DNA from: Ruegeria atlantica
Lineage (GTDB): Bacteria; Pseudomonadota; Alphaproteobacteria; Rhodobacterales; Rhodobacteraceae
DNA: 64,000 bases
Direction: 5' to 3'
Assembly: GCF_013032505.1 (NCBI RefSeq)
Contig: NZ_WQCG01000001.1
Location: forward strand, 1,302,001 to 1,366,000
Position 1 is the stretch's first letter; each line of letters begins with the position of its first letter. This document shows, one piece after another, positions 28,689-38,735 of the stretch. The position numbers and the translations under genes were made by a program. Below the pieces are notes generated by a model, which saw nothing but the letters and a program-made list of their open reading frames with translations, had not been told where the DNA came from and searched no databases.

Positions 28689-28803
28689 TCTGCCATGCTA
28701 TGCAAATTTGCCGCGAACACCAGACATCGCCTGCACCCGGCTTGAACATGTGGCCGCGCCAAGGCAATGTCTCGATCACACTGACATTCCCGAGATGATC
28801 GCT

Positions 28804-29784
28804 ATGCGCCTGTTTGCACCGCTGCTTTTCCTGCTACTGCCGGCCACTGTTCAGGCCGCTTGCGAAGGAAGTGACCTGAGGCCGGGCCTCAGCCCCGACG
28901 TAAAGTCCGAACTACAACAGGCGGTCGCCGATATCCCGTTCCCCGAGGGCAACCATTGGATCGCCACCAAGGGCGACACGGTTCTGCACATTGTTGGCAC
29001 GCTGCACGCCAACGATCCACGCATGGATGCGGTGGTCGAACGGTTAACACCGACCCTACGTGATGCGGACGCGTTTTATTTTGAGGTCACGCGCGAGGAA
29101 ATGGACGCGTTCGAACAGGATCTGGCCAAGGATATGAGCCCGGTGATGATCACCACAGGACCCAGCCTGATTGACCTGATGTCCGAGGAAGACTGGTCTG
29201 CCCTGTCTCAGGGGTTGGCCGAGCGCGGCATCCCAGGCTGGATGGCTGCCAAAATGCGCCCTTGGTTTCTCAGCATGATGCTGGGCGTCCCCCCCTGTAT
29301 GATGCAGGACCCCAGCGCGAACCACGGGATGGACGCCCGTCTGGATCAGCTGGCTGACGAGTTGGGCACCCCCAAACATTCGCTTGAGCAGATTGCCGAT
29401 CTAATGAGTATGTTCGACAATCATCCTATAGAAAAGCAGGTCCAGTCTCTTGTACGAATGGCCGGAGCCATGGGCGGCAGCGAAGATCAGTTGGCCACAA
29501 TGGCCAACGCCTATCTGGAAGAGAAGCATGTTGAGATCATCCAGCTAGCGCGGCTTCAGGGATTGGAGGAATCCGGCCTTTCGCCCGAGATATTTGACGA
29601 AGAATGGAACGACTTCGAACAAAAACTTCTGGTCGAGCGCAACGGAAACTGGATGCAGAAAATTTTGGACATAGAGGACCAAACCGCTGTTATAGCGGTT
29701 GGCGCCGGGCATCTGGGCGGCGACCAGGGGTTGCTGAATCAACTGCAACAGGCCGACTATACCCTGACTCGCGCCCCGTTCTGA
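28804..29784 (+). CDS. TraB/GumN family protein
   Basis: A 326-residue secreted protein with a signal peptide (MRLFAPLLFLLLPATVQA), followed by the family marks IVGTLHANDP (GxxH-type) and YFEVTREE, and the closing AVGAGHLGG. Family members are seen as putative metalloproteases or inhibitors, and function is unproven. I chose ATG at 28804; an in-frame ATG at 28795 adds three residues. It is divergent from DUF2161 and upstream of the pyrophosphatase. Confidence 0.82.
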   Translation: MRLFAPLLFLLLPATVQAACEGSDLRPGLSPDVKSELQQAVADIPFPEGNHWIATKGDTVLHIVGTLHANDPRMDAVVERLTPTLRDADAFYFEVTREEMDAFEQDLAKDMSPVMITTGPSLIDLMSEEDWSALSQGLAERGIPGWMAAKMRPWFLSMMLGVPPCMMQDPSANHGMDARLDQLADELGTPKHSLEQIADLMSMFDNHPIEKQVQSLVRMAGAMGGSEDQLATMANAYLEEKHVEIIQLARLQGLEESGLSPEIFDEEWNDFEQKLLVERNGNWMQKILDIEDQTAVIAVGAGHLGGDQGLLNQLQQADYTLTRAPF

Positions 29785-29828
29785 CACACCGCGTCCCAGA
29801 CCAACCGTCGCAGCGTAAACACTGCCGG

Positions 29829-29857
29829 GTGACAACCCCTGCAGACCACCCTATAAC
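29829..29857 (+). promoter_or_regulatory. Putative promoter of the pyrophosphatase gene
   Basis: GTGACA (29829-29834) and TATAAC (29852-29857) are separated by 17 bases, 33 bases before the ATG of the pyrophosphatase. This is a motif match only. Confidence 0.5.
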
Positions 29858-29889
29858 GCGCGCGAAATGATGATCCTCAGGATGCTGAC

Positions 29890-30810
29890 ATGACAACGCT
29901 CGTATTTGGCCACAAATCCCCCGACACCGATTCCACAGGCTCACCGATCCTGTGGTCCTGGTACCTGAATGAAATCAAAGGCGAACAAGCAGAGCCCGTT
30001 CTGCTGGGTGAGCCCAACACCGAAGCTGCATTCCTGCTGCAACGCTGGGACCTGCCCAAGCCGCGCATTATCGAAGATGTCGACGCAGATGCGCCGGTCA
30101 TCATCGTAGACACCAACAACCCGGCCGAGCTGCCCGCCAGCATCAACGGCGCTGACATCCGTGCCATCATCGACCATCACAAACTAGTGGGCGGTCTGGA
30201 AACCAAAGGCCCGATCGACATCACTGTGCGTCCGCTAGCCTGCACAGCAACCATCATGATGGACTTGATCGGCGAAGATGCCGCAAAAATGCCCGAGGCC
30301 ATCAAGGGCGCGGCACTGACCTGTATCCTGTCGGACACTCTAGAGTTCCGATCGCCAACCACCACCGCGCATGATCGCGCCGTGGCCGAGAAGCTAGCCG
30401 CTGATCTGGGCCTGGACGTCTCGGCCTATGCCGCCGACATGTTCGCGGCGAAATCAGATGTTTCGTCCTTCTCGGACGCCGAATTGATCCGCATGGACAG
30501 CAAGGAATACGAAGTCGACGGCACCAAGTTCCGAGTATCGGTTCTGGAGACTACAGCTCCGGGCGTTGTTTTGGACCGCAAGGCTAGCCTGGCAAATTCG
30601 ATGGCAGACGTAGCCAAGGAAGACGGCGTCGATCAGGTTCTGCTGTTTGTTGTCGACATCCTGAACGAAGAAGCAACGCTGCTGGTGCCCAACGAACTGG
30701 TTAAAGGCGTCGCAGAGAAAAGCTTTGGCGCAAGCGTGGATGGCGACGCCGTGGTCCTGCCCGGCGTCATGAGCCGAAAGAAGCAGATCATCCCAAACCT
30801 CAAGGTCTGA
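29890..30810 (+). CDS. ppaC: Manganese-dependent inorganic pyrophosphatase
   Basis: A 306-residue class II pyrophosphatase of the DHH family, hydrolysing PPi with Mn2+ or Co2+. The N-terminal GHKSPDTDSTGS (about 7-18) gives the His and Asp ligands, and IIDHHKLVGG carries the DHH motif near residue 97. The C-terminal SRKKQIIP is the substrate-binding signature. It replaces the usual class I enzyme family. Confidence 0.96.
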   Translation: MTTLVFGHKSPDTDSTGSPILWSWYLNEIKGEQAEPVLLGEPNTEAAFLLQRWDLPKPRIIEDVDADAPVIIVDTNNPAELPASINGADIRAIIDHHKLVGGLETKGPIDITVRPLACTATIMMDLIGEDAAKMPEAIKGAALTCILSDTLEFRSPTTTAHDRAVAEKLAADLGLDVSAYAADMFAAKSDVSSFSDAELIRMDSKEYEVDGTKFRVSVLETTAPGVVLDRKASLANSMADVAKEDGVDQVLLFVVDILNEEATLLVPNELVKGVAEKSFGASVDGDAVVLPGVMSRKKQIIPNLKV

Positions 30811-30832
30811 GGTTTGCAGCATTTGCAATGAC

Positions 30833-30859
30833 AAGGCGCCCCACCCGGGCGCCTTTTTT
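30833..30859 (+). terminator. Rho-independent terminator of ppaC
   Basis: AAGGCGCC and GGCGCCTT form an eight-pair stem around a seven-base loop, followed by a T-run. It stands 23 bases after the stop codon. Confidence 0.88.
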
Positions 30860-30944
30860 CTTTGCCACTAATGTTTTGCACCAACGACGTCCATTGATAG
30901 TCTGACTTCAACAGCCAGACAGCAAATTGGGCCAGACGACGTTT

Positions 30945-32015
30945 ATGAGTTCCCGCAAGTTCAGCACCACACGCGACATCCTGAGATTTGAGGGCAAGGA
31001 CAAAGCGGCCTATTGGCGACGCTTTGCCATGCTGCTGACCTTGTCGGTGGTGATTGCCACGATGGGGATGCTACGTGACTCCGGCGCGGTGGTCATTGCC
31101 GCGATGTTGGTTGCGCCTTTGATGACACCTATCCTTGGCGTTGCGGCAGCGATGGTCATGGGATGGCTGGGCCGCGCGTTCAAATTGGCGCTGATTGTTT
31201 GTTGCGCGGCTGTTATCAGTGTCTTGCTGGCATGGCTTCTTGTCTATGTTGCCGACGTCCCGCGCGGCATTCTGATCCCCGATCAGGTTCTGGCCAGAAC
31301 CGACCCGGGCACCGAGGATCTGATCGTTGCGCTGGCTGCCGGAGTGGCCGCAGCTTACGTTCAGATCAACCGGTCCGAGGTCAGCCTTCTTCCTGGCGCA
31401 GCCATCGGCGTGTCGCTCGTGCCGCCGTTGTCTGCCTCGGGCGTCTTGCTGTATTTTGGCGAACCCGCCGAGGCCTATGAAGCCGGCCTGCTTTTCGCCA
31501 CCAACCTTGGTGCGATCATTCTGTCCGCTTGCTCAGTCTACATCGTATACGCGGCGCGCGCGGTGCTGTTCAGCAAGGGTCGACGCAAACTGAATTTCAC
31601 CGCGAGTGTGGCGGTGACACTGGCATTCCTTGCCTTCGTTGTCCTGCAGCTAGGGAAATCCACCTACAACAGATACCTCGAAACCCGGACTGAGGCACAG
31701 TTGGCGCAAACGATCCGGGACTGGGCCGATCCGGTGTCGGTTGAAGTTGTTCGCGTGGACGTGAACGCCAAACGAAAACATGCCGACATCTGGCTGATCG
31801 TCGACCTTCCTGTGGAAGCCGCATACAAAGTGTCCTCGATCGCGGGCTTGCTGCCCGCATCCCTGCGAGAAACACCTTTGACTGACGCGCTTCAGAAAGA
31901 ACTGGGGCCGGGGTATCTGGTCGTTGTGCGTTTCCAGAACAGGATCGGCGCACAGATTATTCTGGGCACCGAAAACGTTCAGCAAGCGCCAGATGTCGAG
32001 GAAATTGTCGAATAA
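30945..32015 (+). CDS. DUF389 membrane protein
   Basis: A 356-residue inner-membrane protein. DUF389 features are the N-terminal AYWRRFAMLLTLSVVIATMGMLRDSGAVVIAAMLVAPLMTPILG block (about 23-65), several helices to about residue 235 and a soluble C-terminal domain with WLIVDLPV. Function is unknown in this family. The ATG at 30945 was chosen over an upstream TTG. Confidence 0.85.
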   Translation: MSSRKFSTTRDILRFEGKDKAAYWRRFAMLLTLSVVIATMGMLRDSGAVVIAAMLVAPLMTPILGVAAAMVMGWLGRAFKLALIVCCAAVISVLLAWLLVYVADVPRGILIPDQVLARTDPGTEDLIVALAAGVAAAYVQINRSEVSLLPGAAIGVSLVPPLSASGVLLYFGEPAEAYEAGLLFATNLGAIILSACSVYIVYAARAVLFSKGRRKLNFTASVAVTLAFLAFVVLQLGKSTYNRYLETRTEAQLAQTIRDWADPVSVEVVRVDVNAKRKHADIWLIVDLPVEAAYKVSSIAGLLPASLRETPLTDALQKELGPGYLVVVRFQNRIGAQIILGTENVQQAPDVEEIVE

Positions 32016-32123
32016 AGCCTGCAGACACCATATGTTCAGCCGACAAATCGTATTGCGGGATGGTCATCAGGTGAAAGCTTTGCCATAGCTGTCACAACTC
32101 CGAAATCAGATCCCGAGGCTCCC

Positions 32124-32999
32124 ATGACCCAGATCATCCACGCGCTTTCCGAGATTTCAAACCGCTACAAAGCGCTGTTCGTTGACCTGTGGGGATGCGT
32201 TCACAACGGTATCACTGCATACCCCGAAGCGGTCGCGGCGCTGCAGCAGTACCGGGCGCAAGGTGGGGTCGTGGTGTTGGTCACCAACTCTCCCAAACCG
32301 CGCGCCGGGGTGGCTGAACAGCTTGGGCAGTTCAATGTTCCCGCGGACGCTTACGACACAATCGCCACCAGCGGGGACTCGGCACGATCCGCCATGTTCC
32401 GCGGAGCAGTCGGCCACAAAGTATATTTCATGGGTGAATGGCAGCGAGACGCGGGGTTCTTTGAGCCTTTAAAAATTTTGCATCACCCGATCCACATCGA
32501 ACGCGTGCCGCTGGATCAGGCCGAAGGGATCGTCTGCTGCGGCCCGTTTGATCCGATGGCGGACCCATCCGTCAACCGTGCAGATTTTTTGTATGCCAAG
32601 CAAATGGGTATGAAACTCTTGTGCGCAAATCCCGATATTGTTGTCGATCGAGGCGAAGTTAGGGAATGGTGCGCTGGCGCGCTGGCAAAGCTGTATACCG
32701 AAATGGGCGGTGAAAGCCTGTACTTCGGAAAACCCCACCCGCCGATTTATGATCTGGCGCGGCGCAGGCTGCAGGAACTGGGTCACGATATACCCGATGG
32801 CGACATTCTGGTGATCGGCGACGGCCCTCATACAGACATTCTGGGCGGTATGGGCGAAGGGATTGATTCTCTGTTCATCTCGGGCGGCCTGGCCGCAGCA
32901 GAAACAAAAACTGACCATCACCCACACCATGAATCCCTAAGTGATTATATTGCAAAGGAAAACATCAATCCGACCTACACAATCGGCCGGTTGAGATAG
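32124..32999 (+). CDS. HAD-superfamily hydrolase (TIGR01459 type)
   Basis: A 291-residue phosphatase of the NagD-like HAD branch. Motif I is FVDLWGCVHN (nucleophile Asp at about 17, with Gly-Cys instead of the common GDG spacing), motif II is TNSPKPRAG, and motif III/IV is the VIGDGPHTDILG near residue 234. The TIGR01459 family is alphaproteobacterial and of unknown substrate. It is monocistronic and precedes MaoC by 100 bases. Confidence 0.85.
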   Translation: MTQIIHALSEISNRYKALFVDLWGCVHNGITAYPEAVAALQQYRAQGGVVVLVTNSPKPRAGVAEQLGQFNVPADAYDTIATSGDSARSAMFRGAVGHKVYFMGEWQRDAGFFEPLKILHHPIHIERVPLDQAEGIVCCGPFDPMADPSVNRADFLYAKQMGMKLLCANPDIVVDRGEVREWCAGALAKLYTEMGGESLYFGKPHPPIYDLARRRLQELGHDIPDGDILVIGDGPHTDILGGMGEGIDSLFISGGLAAAETKTDHHPHHESLSDYIAKENINPTYTIGRLR

Positions 33000-33099
33000 T
33001 CAGAAAAGACTTGATTTTCTGCAGTTGCGAAGTAATAAAGTTGCCAAACGGGGGCAGCATGCGTTGTTTTGTTGCCCAATGAACTCGAGTGAGGGCGAC

Positions 33100-33543
33100 A
33101 TGTTGGATAATCTTCCACGCGGCACGATCTGTATTGAAGACATCGAAATGGGCATGACCCGCCACCTGCGCAAAGTGGTGTCGGACGAAGATATCGAGAT
33201 GTTCGCGCAGGTTTCAACGGATCGGAATCCGGTACATCTGGACGATGACTATGCCCGCGACACGATTTTTGAAGGGCGCATCGCCCACGGGATGCTGACC
33301 GCGGGCCTGATCTCTGCCGTGATTGGCGAACAACTGCCGGGCCACGGAACAGTGTACATGGGTCAATCGCTGAAGTTTCTGGCACCCGTGCGCCCTGGCG
33401 ACATGGTCTATGCAGAGGTCAAGGTGATCGACATTGATTTTGCCAAGCGCCGCGTGAAACTGGATTGTCACTGTGCGGTCGATGGCAAGAAGGTGTTGGT
33501 GGGCGAAGCGATGGTTCTGGCCCCGTCGCGCAAATTCGACTGA
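33100..33543 (+). CDS. MaoC-like dehydratase
   Basis: A 147-residue hot-dog fold protein. The hydratase motif DRNPVHLDDDYARDTIFEGRIAHGM gives the catalytic Asp and His (near residues 41 and 46). It probably hydrates an enoyl-CoA. ATG at 33100 follows GAGGG, which fixes the start better than the longer open frame. Confidence 0.85.
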   Translation: MLDNLPRGTICIEDIEMGMTRHLRKVVSDEDIEMFAQVSTDRNPVHLDDDYARDTIFEGRIAHGMLTAGLISAVIGEQLPGHGTVYMGQSLKFLAPVRPGDMVYAEVKVIDIDFAKRRVKLDCHCAVDGKKVLVGEAMVLAPSRKFD

Positions 33544-33567
33544 AGCCTCGATACCTTTATCCTTTTG

Positions 33568-33595
33568 AAGGGCGCCGGAAACGGTGCCCTTTTTT
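33568..33595 (+). terminator. Rho-independent terminator after maoC-like gene
   Basis: AAGGGCGCC and GGTGCCCTT pair over nine positions with one G:T pair and a six-base loop, followed by TTTTTT. Located about 25 bases after the MaoC stop. Confidence 0.85.
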
Positions 33596-33659
33596 GTTGC
33601 GCGGCATTTGTACCAATCAGGTGCTTGAACCCAGTCTCCAGTCCCGCTAGGCAAGCTTC

Positions 33660-34592
33660 ATGCAGATCATCCGGGATTTCCAGTTTGTCGAGCCAGAAGA
33701 CCGCGGTGCCAGTGTGGCAATCGGGAACTTCGATGGCGTGCATGTTGGTCATCAGTCGGTGATCGAACTGGCACAACGCGTAGCCCCGGATGCTCCGCTT
33801 GGTGTTCTGACGTTCGAGCCCCACCCTCGCGAGTATTTTGCACCCGATGCACCGCCTTTTCGTCTGATGCGCGGAAACGCACGTGCGCACCGCTTGGAGA
33901 AACTGGGTGTGCAAATGCTGTACGAATTGCCGTTCAATGCAGCGCTTGCTGGCCTGACGCCTGAAGAATTTGCCCGCAATGTCATCTGCGAGGGGCTTGG
34001 TCTGTCGCACGTGGTGGTCGGCGCGGATTTCTGTTTTGGAAAAGGTCGAAGCGGCACCGCCGAAGACATTGTCCGGTTCGGGCAAGAGATGGGGTTCGGT
34101 GTCACCATTGCACCGTTGATGGAACGATCTGATGACGTCGTATCCTCAACCGGGATCCGCACAGCACTGTCCGAAGGCCGCCCCCGCGACGCCGCGACGA
34201 TGCTGGGTCATTGGCACCGGGTCGAGGGCGAGGTGATCGGCGGTGAACAACGCGGGCGCGAGCTTGGGTTCCCTACTGCCAATATGTCCATTGAAGGGCT
34301 GCACCCACCAAAATTCGGTGTCTATGCGGTGCTGGTCGATGTGCTCGATGGCCCCCATCAGGGCAGCTATCTCGGAGCTTCTTCCGTTGGCGTGCGCCCC
34401 ATGTTCAACGGAGACGTCGCGAATATAGAGACTTTCCTGTTCGATTTCTCAGGCGATCTGTACGGTTCGACCCTGTCCGTAGGGTTGGTCGATTACCTGC
34501 GCCCCGAGATGACCTTTGACGGGCTGGACGCACTGATCGCACAAATGGACGCCGATTGCGCCAAGGCGCGCGCCCTGCTGACCGCGCTATGA
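33660..34592 (+). CDS. ribF: Bifunctional riboflavin kinase / FAD synthetase
   Basis: A 310-residue enzyme converting riboflavin to FMN and FAD. The N-terminal adenylyltransferase has VAIGNFDGVHVGH (HxGH near 24-27) and SSTGIRTALSEG (about 161-172); the riboflavin kinase half has GRELGFPTANM and VGVRPMFNG. Length is normal. Its TGA overlaps the ATG of the cysteine-cluster protein by four bases. Confidence 0.96.
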   Translation: MQIIRDFQFVEPEDRGASVAIGNFDGVHVGHQSVIELAQRVAPDAPLGVLTFEPHPREYFAPDAPPFRLMRGNARAHRLEKLGVQMLYELPFNAALAGLTPEEFARNVICEGLGLSHVVVGADFCFGKGRSGTAEDIVRFGQEMGFGVTIAPLMERSDDVVSSTGIRTALSEGRPRDAATMLGHWHRVEGEVIGGEQRGRELGFPTANMSIEGLHPPKFGVYAVLVDVLDGPHQGSYLGASSVGVRPMFNGDVANIETFLFDFSGDLYGSTLSVGLVDYLRPEMTFDGLDALIAQMDADCAKARALLTAL

Positions 34593-35062
34593 CCTCCGAC
34601 CCGATCGACCGCAAGGACCTTGGCTCCCGGTTCTGGGAACGAAAACCGCTGACCAAGATGAATCAACGTGAATGGGAAGCGTTGTGCGACGGCTGCGGCA
34701 AGTGCTGCTTGAACAAGCTGGAAGATGAGGACACCGGAGAGGTCGCTCTAACCTGCGTCGCCTGCCGCCTGCTGGACGACGAGACCTGCCGCTGCACGCA
34801 ATACGACATCCGCCATCAGTTCGTGCCCGAGTGCATCGTGATGAAGCCCGAAAACATCGACGATCACGCCTATTGGCTACCTCAGACCTGCGCCTATCGG
34901 CTGTTGTGGGAAGGCAAACCCCTTTACGACTGGCATCCTTTGATATCAGGTACGCCGGACAGCGTGCACGCCGCTGGTGTCTCGGTTCAGGGGCGCACGG
35001 TGTCCGAGTTCGAAACACCCATGGAAGAGTGGGAAGACTATATTATTGAGGAGCCTAGCTAG
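34589..35062 (+). CDS. YcgN-family cysteine cluster protein
   Basis: A 157-residue UPF0260/YcgN (CxxCxxCC) protein. Eight cysteines appear: CDGCGKCC (about 32-39) and CVACRLLDDETCRC, plus CIVMK and CAYRLLW. The pattern fits binding of an iron-sulfur cluster or zinc, but function is unknown. It overlaps ribF and abuts the threonine aldolase. Confidence 0.88.
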   Translation: MTSDPIDRKDLGSRFWERKPLTKMNQREWEALCDGCGKCCLNKLEDEDTGEVALTCVACRLLDDETCRCTQYDIRHQFVPECIVMKPENIDDHAYWLPQTCAYRLLWEGKPLYDWHPLISGTPDSVHAAGVSVQGRTVSEFETPMEEWEDYIIEEPS

Positions 35063-36097
35063 ATGTATTTTGCGTCTGACAATTCCGGTCCGGTTCACCC
35101 TCAGGTCATGACCGCATTGAACGAGGCCAATCAGGGCTATCAGATGGCCTATGGCGCCGACACACTGATGAATGAAGTGCGCGATCGAATTCGCGGAATC
35201 TTCGAAGCGCCAGGTGCGGCTGTCTATCTGGTAGCCACCGGGACAGCGGCGAACTCGCTGGCTCTGGCGACGCTCTCAAACCCTTGGGAAACTGTGTTTT
35301 GTTCCCCCGTCGCGCATATCCACGAGGATGAGTGCAACGCCCCCGAGTTCTATAGTGGCGCAAAACTGACGCTGGTGCCGGGCGGCGATAAGATGGACCC
35401 CGAGGCGCTGCGCCGTTCCATTCTGGCTGAAGAAACACGTGGTGTGCACGGGCCCCAGCGAGGGCCAGTGTCGATCACGCAGGTGACCGAACGCGGATCG
35501 GTTTATTCTCTGGCCGAGTTGCAAGGGTTGTGTGGTGTTGCCAAAGAATACGACCTGCCGGTGCATTTGGACGGTGCGCGTTTCACCAATGCGCTTGTCG
35601 CGCTCAATTGCTCTCCTGCCGAGATGACATGGAAAGCGGGCGTGGATGCGGTCAGTTTTGGCGGCACCAAGAACGGTCTGATGGGCGTCGAAGCGGTGGT
35701 TTTCTTCGATGAATCCAAAGCCTGGGAGTTTGAGCTGCGCCGCAAGCGTGGAGCGCATCTGTTTTCCAAGCACCGCTACCTATCGGCCCAGATGGCAGCA
35801 TATCTAAAGGATGATCTTTGGCTTCAGCTGGCGAAGCAAGCCAATGCGAACTGCGCGCATCTAGCCAATGGTCTGCGGTCCAAAGGGGCAAGCTTTTTAC
35901 ATGAACCACAAGCCAACATGATCTTCGCGCAGTTTTCCCGCGCACGGCACAAGCAATTGCACGACGCAGGCGCGATCTACCACCTGTGGGGCGCCGAGTT
36001 GGACGGCACGGATGACGAGGAGATTCTGGCCTGTAGACTGGTCTGCGACTGGTCGATCAGCTCAGGCGATATCGACCAGTTCATCGGCTTATTGTGA
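35063..36097 (+). CDS. ltaE: Low-specificity L-threonine aldolase
   Basis: A 344-residue PLP-dependent fold type I enzyme cleaving threonine or allo-threonine to glycine and acetaldehyde. The PLP lysine is in SFGGTKNG (about residue 200), the HLDGARFTNAL gives the Asp that pairs with the pyridine nitrogen (about 169), and the N-terminal SDNSGPVHPQV is conserved. Gene symbol is by similarity; stereoselectivity is not known. Confidence 0.88.
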   Translation: MYFASDNSGPVHPQVMTALNEANQGYQMAYGADTLMNEVRDRIRGIFEAPGAAVYLVATGTAANSLALATLSNPWETVFCSPVAHIHEDECNAPEFYSGAKLTLVPGGDKMDPEALRRSILAEETRGVHGPQRGPVSITQVTERGSVYSLAELQGLCGVAKEYDLPVHLDGARFTNALVALNCSPAEMTWKAGVDAVSFGGTKNGLMGVEAVVFFDESKAWEFELRRKRGAHLFSKHRYLSAQMAAYLKDDLWLQLAKQANANCAHLANGLRSKGASFLHEPQANMIFAQFSRARHKQLHDAGAIYHLWGAELDGTDDEEILACRLVCDWSISSGDIDQFIGLL

Positions 36098-36136
36098 TGT
36101 CTGGGGTTTGGGACGTTATCCTGCCCCACACAAACG

Positions 36137-36949
36137 TCAGGACAAACCACCCCAGAACTTTCTGATCTCAGCGACCGTCTGATCCGGGTGCGTGATTGGA
36201 ACCATGTGACCGGCACCCGAAACAACGCCTGTCTTTGCATTGGGTAACCGCCGGGCAAGTCCTTCTCCGATCGCGGGCATAACGGGATGTGTCTCGGACC
36301 CACTTAGGATCAGAAACGGCAAGTTCACGCGGTCCAGAACGCCGGGGATCAACAGCCCCTTCTGATCGTGAAACAATGCATCATCGACTGCTGGTACAAC
36401 GTGAATCCCGCGGATCATGCCCGCGCGGGTTCGTTTCGGCAGGTCAGGCCATCGGGGGCCGTCCTGTGCACCCCACATCCGGTTGAACAACCGGGCGGCC
36501 TGCTCCATGTCTCCAGCGGCTAAAGCATTAGAAACGGGTTTGGCCTCGTCATCATGTTGCCTGACCAACTCTGGCGCGTCCTGAACCGCAATCGCAAAAA
36601 ACACAGGCTCGATCAGTACCGCACTGCGGACGAGGTCCGGAAACTCGACAGCCAGCCGAAGGGCTAGCATTCCACCAAAGGAATGCCCAATCACGTCCAT
36701 CGGCTCGGTCAGATGCGCGGCCGACAGCTGCGTCACTTGGTCAAAGAAATCCCCGTGTCCGTCCCAATCGGAAGTGCGGCCATGAGACGGCATGTCGGGG
36801 GCCGTAAATGTCGCCTCGCCCCCTAGCGCAGCCGACAACCCCGCCCAAGCCCCGGAATGCGCAATCGTGCAGTGCAGGGCGAGCACCTTGCGGGCGCCCT
36901 GACCCAAAGTTCTGACAAAGATGTCGTCTACCAACGGGGTGTCCTTCAC
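36137..36949 (-). CDS. Alpha/beta hydrolase
   Basis: A 270-residue hydrolase with the nucleophile elbow GHSFGG (Ser near 90), HCTIAHSGAW after the first strand, and a late SGAGHMVPI giving the catalytic His. The substrate is unknown. It overlaps the DsbA-like isomerase by four bases and runs leftward against the threonine aldolase. Confidence 0.85.
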   Translation of the reverse strand: MKDTPLVDDIFVRTLGQGARKVLALHCTIAHSGAWAGLSAALGGEATFTAPDMPSHGRTSDWDGHGDFFDQVTQLSAAHLTEPMDVIGHSFGGMLALRLAVEFPDLVRSAVLIEPVFFAIAVQDAPELVRQHDDEAKPVSNALAAGDMEQAARLFNRMWGAQDGPRWPDLPKRTRAGMIRGIHVVPAVDDALFHDQKGLLIPGVLDRVNLPFLILSGSETHPVMPAIGEGLARRLPNAKTGVVSGAGHMVPITHPDQTVAEIRKFWGGLS

Positions 36950-37548
36950 TCCTTCAGTCCCGACAAATGGCGATCCAGATCATCCAGCCGGTCCTGTCCC
37001 CAGAACCGCTGGTCATCTTCGGTAATATAAAACGGCGCGCCAAAGACGCCGCGATCCACTGCCTCTTCCAGATTGGCTGCATAGGTTTCCGCACCCACCA
37101 GAAGGCCGCTATCCGCCAAACCTGGATCAAAGCCGGCCCGTGTCAGGCAATCACGGATCACATCATCCTGCGCAATGTCTTTTTCTTCGGCCCAACATGC
37201 ACGCACGAAGGAATGCACAAGTTTGCCAACATCGCCGGCCCCATCTTTAATTGCTGCGATGATTGCGTAGGACGATGGTGCCGCATTGGTCGGCCAGTGC
37301 GCGGGTTGCAAATTGAACTCCATCCCAAGCTGCTTGGACTGCCTTTGCAGTTCTTGCGCTCGGTATTCAATGCGCGAAATGTGGCGGTCTTTGGGTGGCG
37401 TGCCACCCGTACGCCCAAAGAGGGCGACAATATCCAGCGGTTTGTAGTTGATCGTCGCGCCATGTTTCGCCGCGACCTCTTCCAACCGCATTCCTGCCAG
37501 ATAGGTATAGGGCGAGAGTGTCGCAAAATAGTAGTCAATCTGGGCCAT
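36946..37548 (-). CDS. 2-hydroxychromene-2-carboxylate isomerase-like protein
   Basis: A 200-residue kappa-class GST/DsbA-like fold. The start YYFATLSPYTYLAG gives the Ser of the active site in place of Cys, and FGAPFYITEDDQRFWGQDRLDDL is the characteristic C-terminus. Related enzymes use glutathione in naphthalene breakdown or act as kappa GSTs. ATG at 37548 has GAGAAAG upstream and is preferred over the longer frame. It forms a pair with the hydrolase. Confidence 0.85.
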   Translation of the reverse strand: MAQIDYYFATLSPYTYLAGMRLEEVAAKHGATINYKPLDIVALFGRTGGTPPKDRHISRIEYRAQELQRQSKQLGMEFNLQPAHWPTNAAPSSYAIIAAIKDGAGDVGKLVHSFVRACWAEEKDIAQDDVIRDCLTRAGFDPGLADSGLLVGAETYAANLEEAVDRGVFGAPFYITEDDQRFWGQDRLDDLDRHLSGLKE

Positions 37549-37655
37549 GTGCACTTTCTCCGCTGCGTTATCTTTGCTGGACGGTAAGGCCATGCTAAGC
37601 GGTGTCAACATCACGAATCTGTCACATTGCCATTGCTGCCCGGGGACCTCAGCCG

Positions 37656-38675
37656 ATGCCGACACTCAACGAACCCAAGCTTATCGCTGGGAACGCCAAC
37701 CTTCCTCTTGCCGAATCCATATCGCGGCGCATGAGCCTGTATCGCGGCGTCGATCAGAATCTGGTCGATGCGCGGGTCGAACGCTTCAATGACGGCGAGA
37801 TTTTCGTCGAAGTGTTCGAAAACGTGCGCGGTGAGGATATGTTCATCGTCCAACCGACGTCGAACCCGGCGAATGACAACCTGATGGAGTTGTTGATCAT
37901 CGCCGACGCGCTGCGCCGGTCTTCGGCGCAGCGTATCACCGCCGTGATCCCTTACTTCGGCTATGCCCGTCAGGATCGCCGCACCAAGGCACGCACGCCG
38001 ATCAGCGCCAAGCTGGTGGCCAATATGCTGACTGGCGCCGGGATTGAGCGGATCCTGACCATGGACCTGCACGCGGCGCAAATTCAGGGGTTCTTCGACA
38101 TGCCGGTCGACAACCTCTACGCTTCGCCGATTTTTGCACTGGATGTGAAACATCAGTTTCAGGACAATCTGGACGAACTTATGGTCGTCTCGCCCGACGT
38201 GGGCGGCGTGGCCCGTGCGCGCGAGCTGGCCAAGCGCATCAACGCCCCCCTGTCGATCGTGGACAAACGCCGCGAAAAAGCCGGTGAAGTGGCTGAGATG
38301 ACTGTAATCGGTGACGTCAAAGACAAGATATGCCTGATCGTGGACGACATGTGCGACACTGCAGGAACGCTATGCAAGGCGGCTCAGGTCCTGCTGGATA
38401 ACGGTGCGAAGGAAGTTCACTCGTATATCACGCACGGCGTCATGAGCGGCCCTGCGGTCGAACGCGTGACGAATTCGGTGATGAAATCGCTGGTTCTGAC
38501 CGATACGATCCAGCCGACCAAAGAGATCGCCAAAGCCAAAAACATCCGCATCGTACCAACCGCTCCAATCTTCACTCAGGCAATCCTGAACATCTGGAAC
38601 GGAACAAGCGTGTCTTCGTTGTTCGAGGACAAGACGCTGACCCCAATCTACGAGTCGATGTATCACATGGACTGA
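37656..38675 (+). CDS. prs: Ribose-phosphate pyrophosphokinase
   Basis: A 339-residue enzyme making PRPP from ribose 5-phosphate and ATP. The family marks are FNDGEIFVE near residue 44-52, RQDRRTK at 107-113, the [11 protein letters not shown] segment near 140, and the PRPP-binding [14 protein letters not shown] near 229-242. Length is normal for alphaproteobacteria. It is followed by a strong terminator and rpiB. Confidence 0.97.
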   Translation: MPTLNEPKLIAGNANLPLAESISRRMSLYRGVDQNLVDARVERFNDGEIFVEVFENVRGEDMFIVQPTSNPANDNLMELLIIADALRRSSAQRITAVIPYFGYARQDRRTKARTPISAKLVANMLTGAGIERILTMDLHAAQIQGFFDMPVDNLYASPIFALDVKHQFQDNLDELMVVSPDVGGVARARELAKRINAPLSIVDKRREKAGEVAEMTVIGDVKDKICLIVDDMCDTAGTLCKAAQVLLDNGAKEVHSYITHGVMSGPAVERVTNSVMKSLVLTDTIQPTKEIAKAKNIRIVPTAPIFTQAILNIWNGTSVSSLFEDKTLTPIYESMYHMD

Positions 38676-38682
38676 CCAAGTC

Positions 38683-38708
38683 GGGCGGCGCAGCAGCCGC
38701 CCTTTTTT
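38683..38708 (+). terminator. Rho-independent terminator of prs
   Basis: GGGCGGC and GCCGCCC form a perfect seven-pair stem around a six-base loop, followed by six T residues, eight bases after the prs stop. Confidence 0.88.
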
Positions 38709-38735
38709 GTCAACACACAAAGGCAGGACGAACCC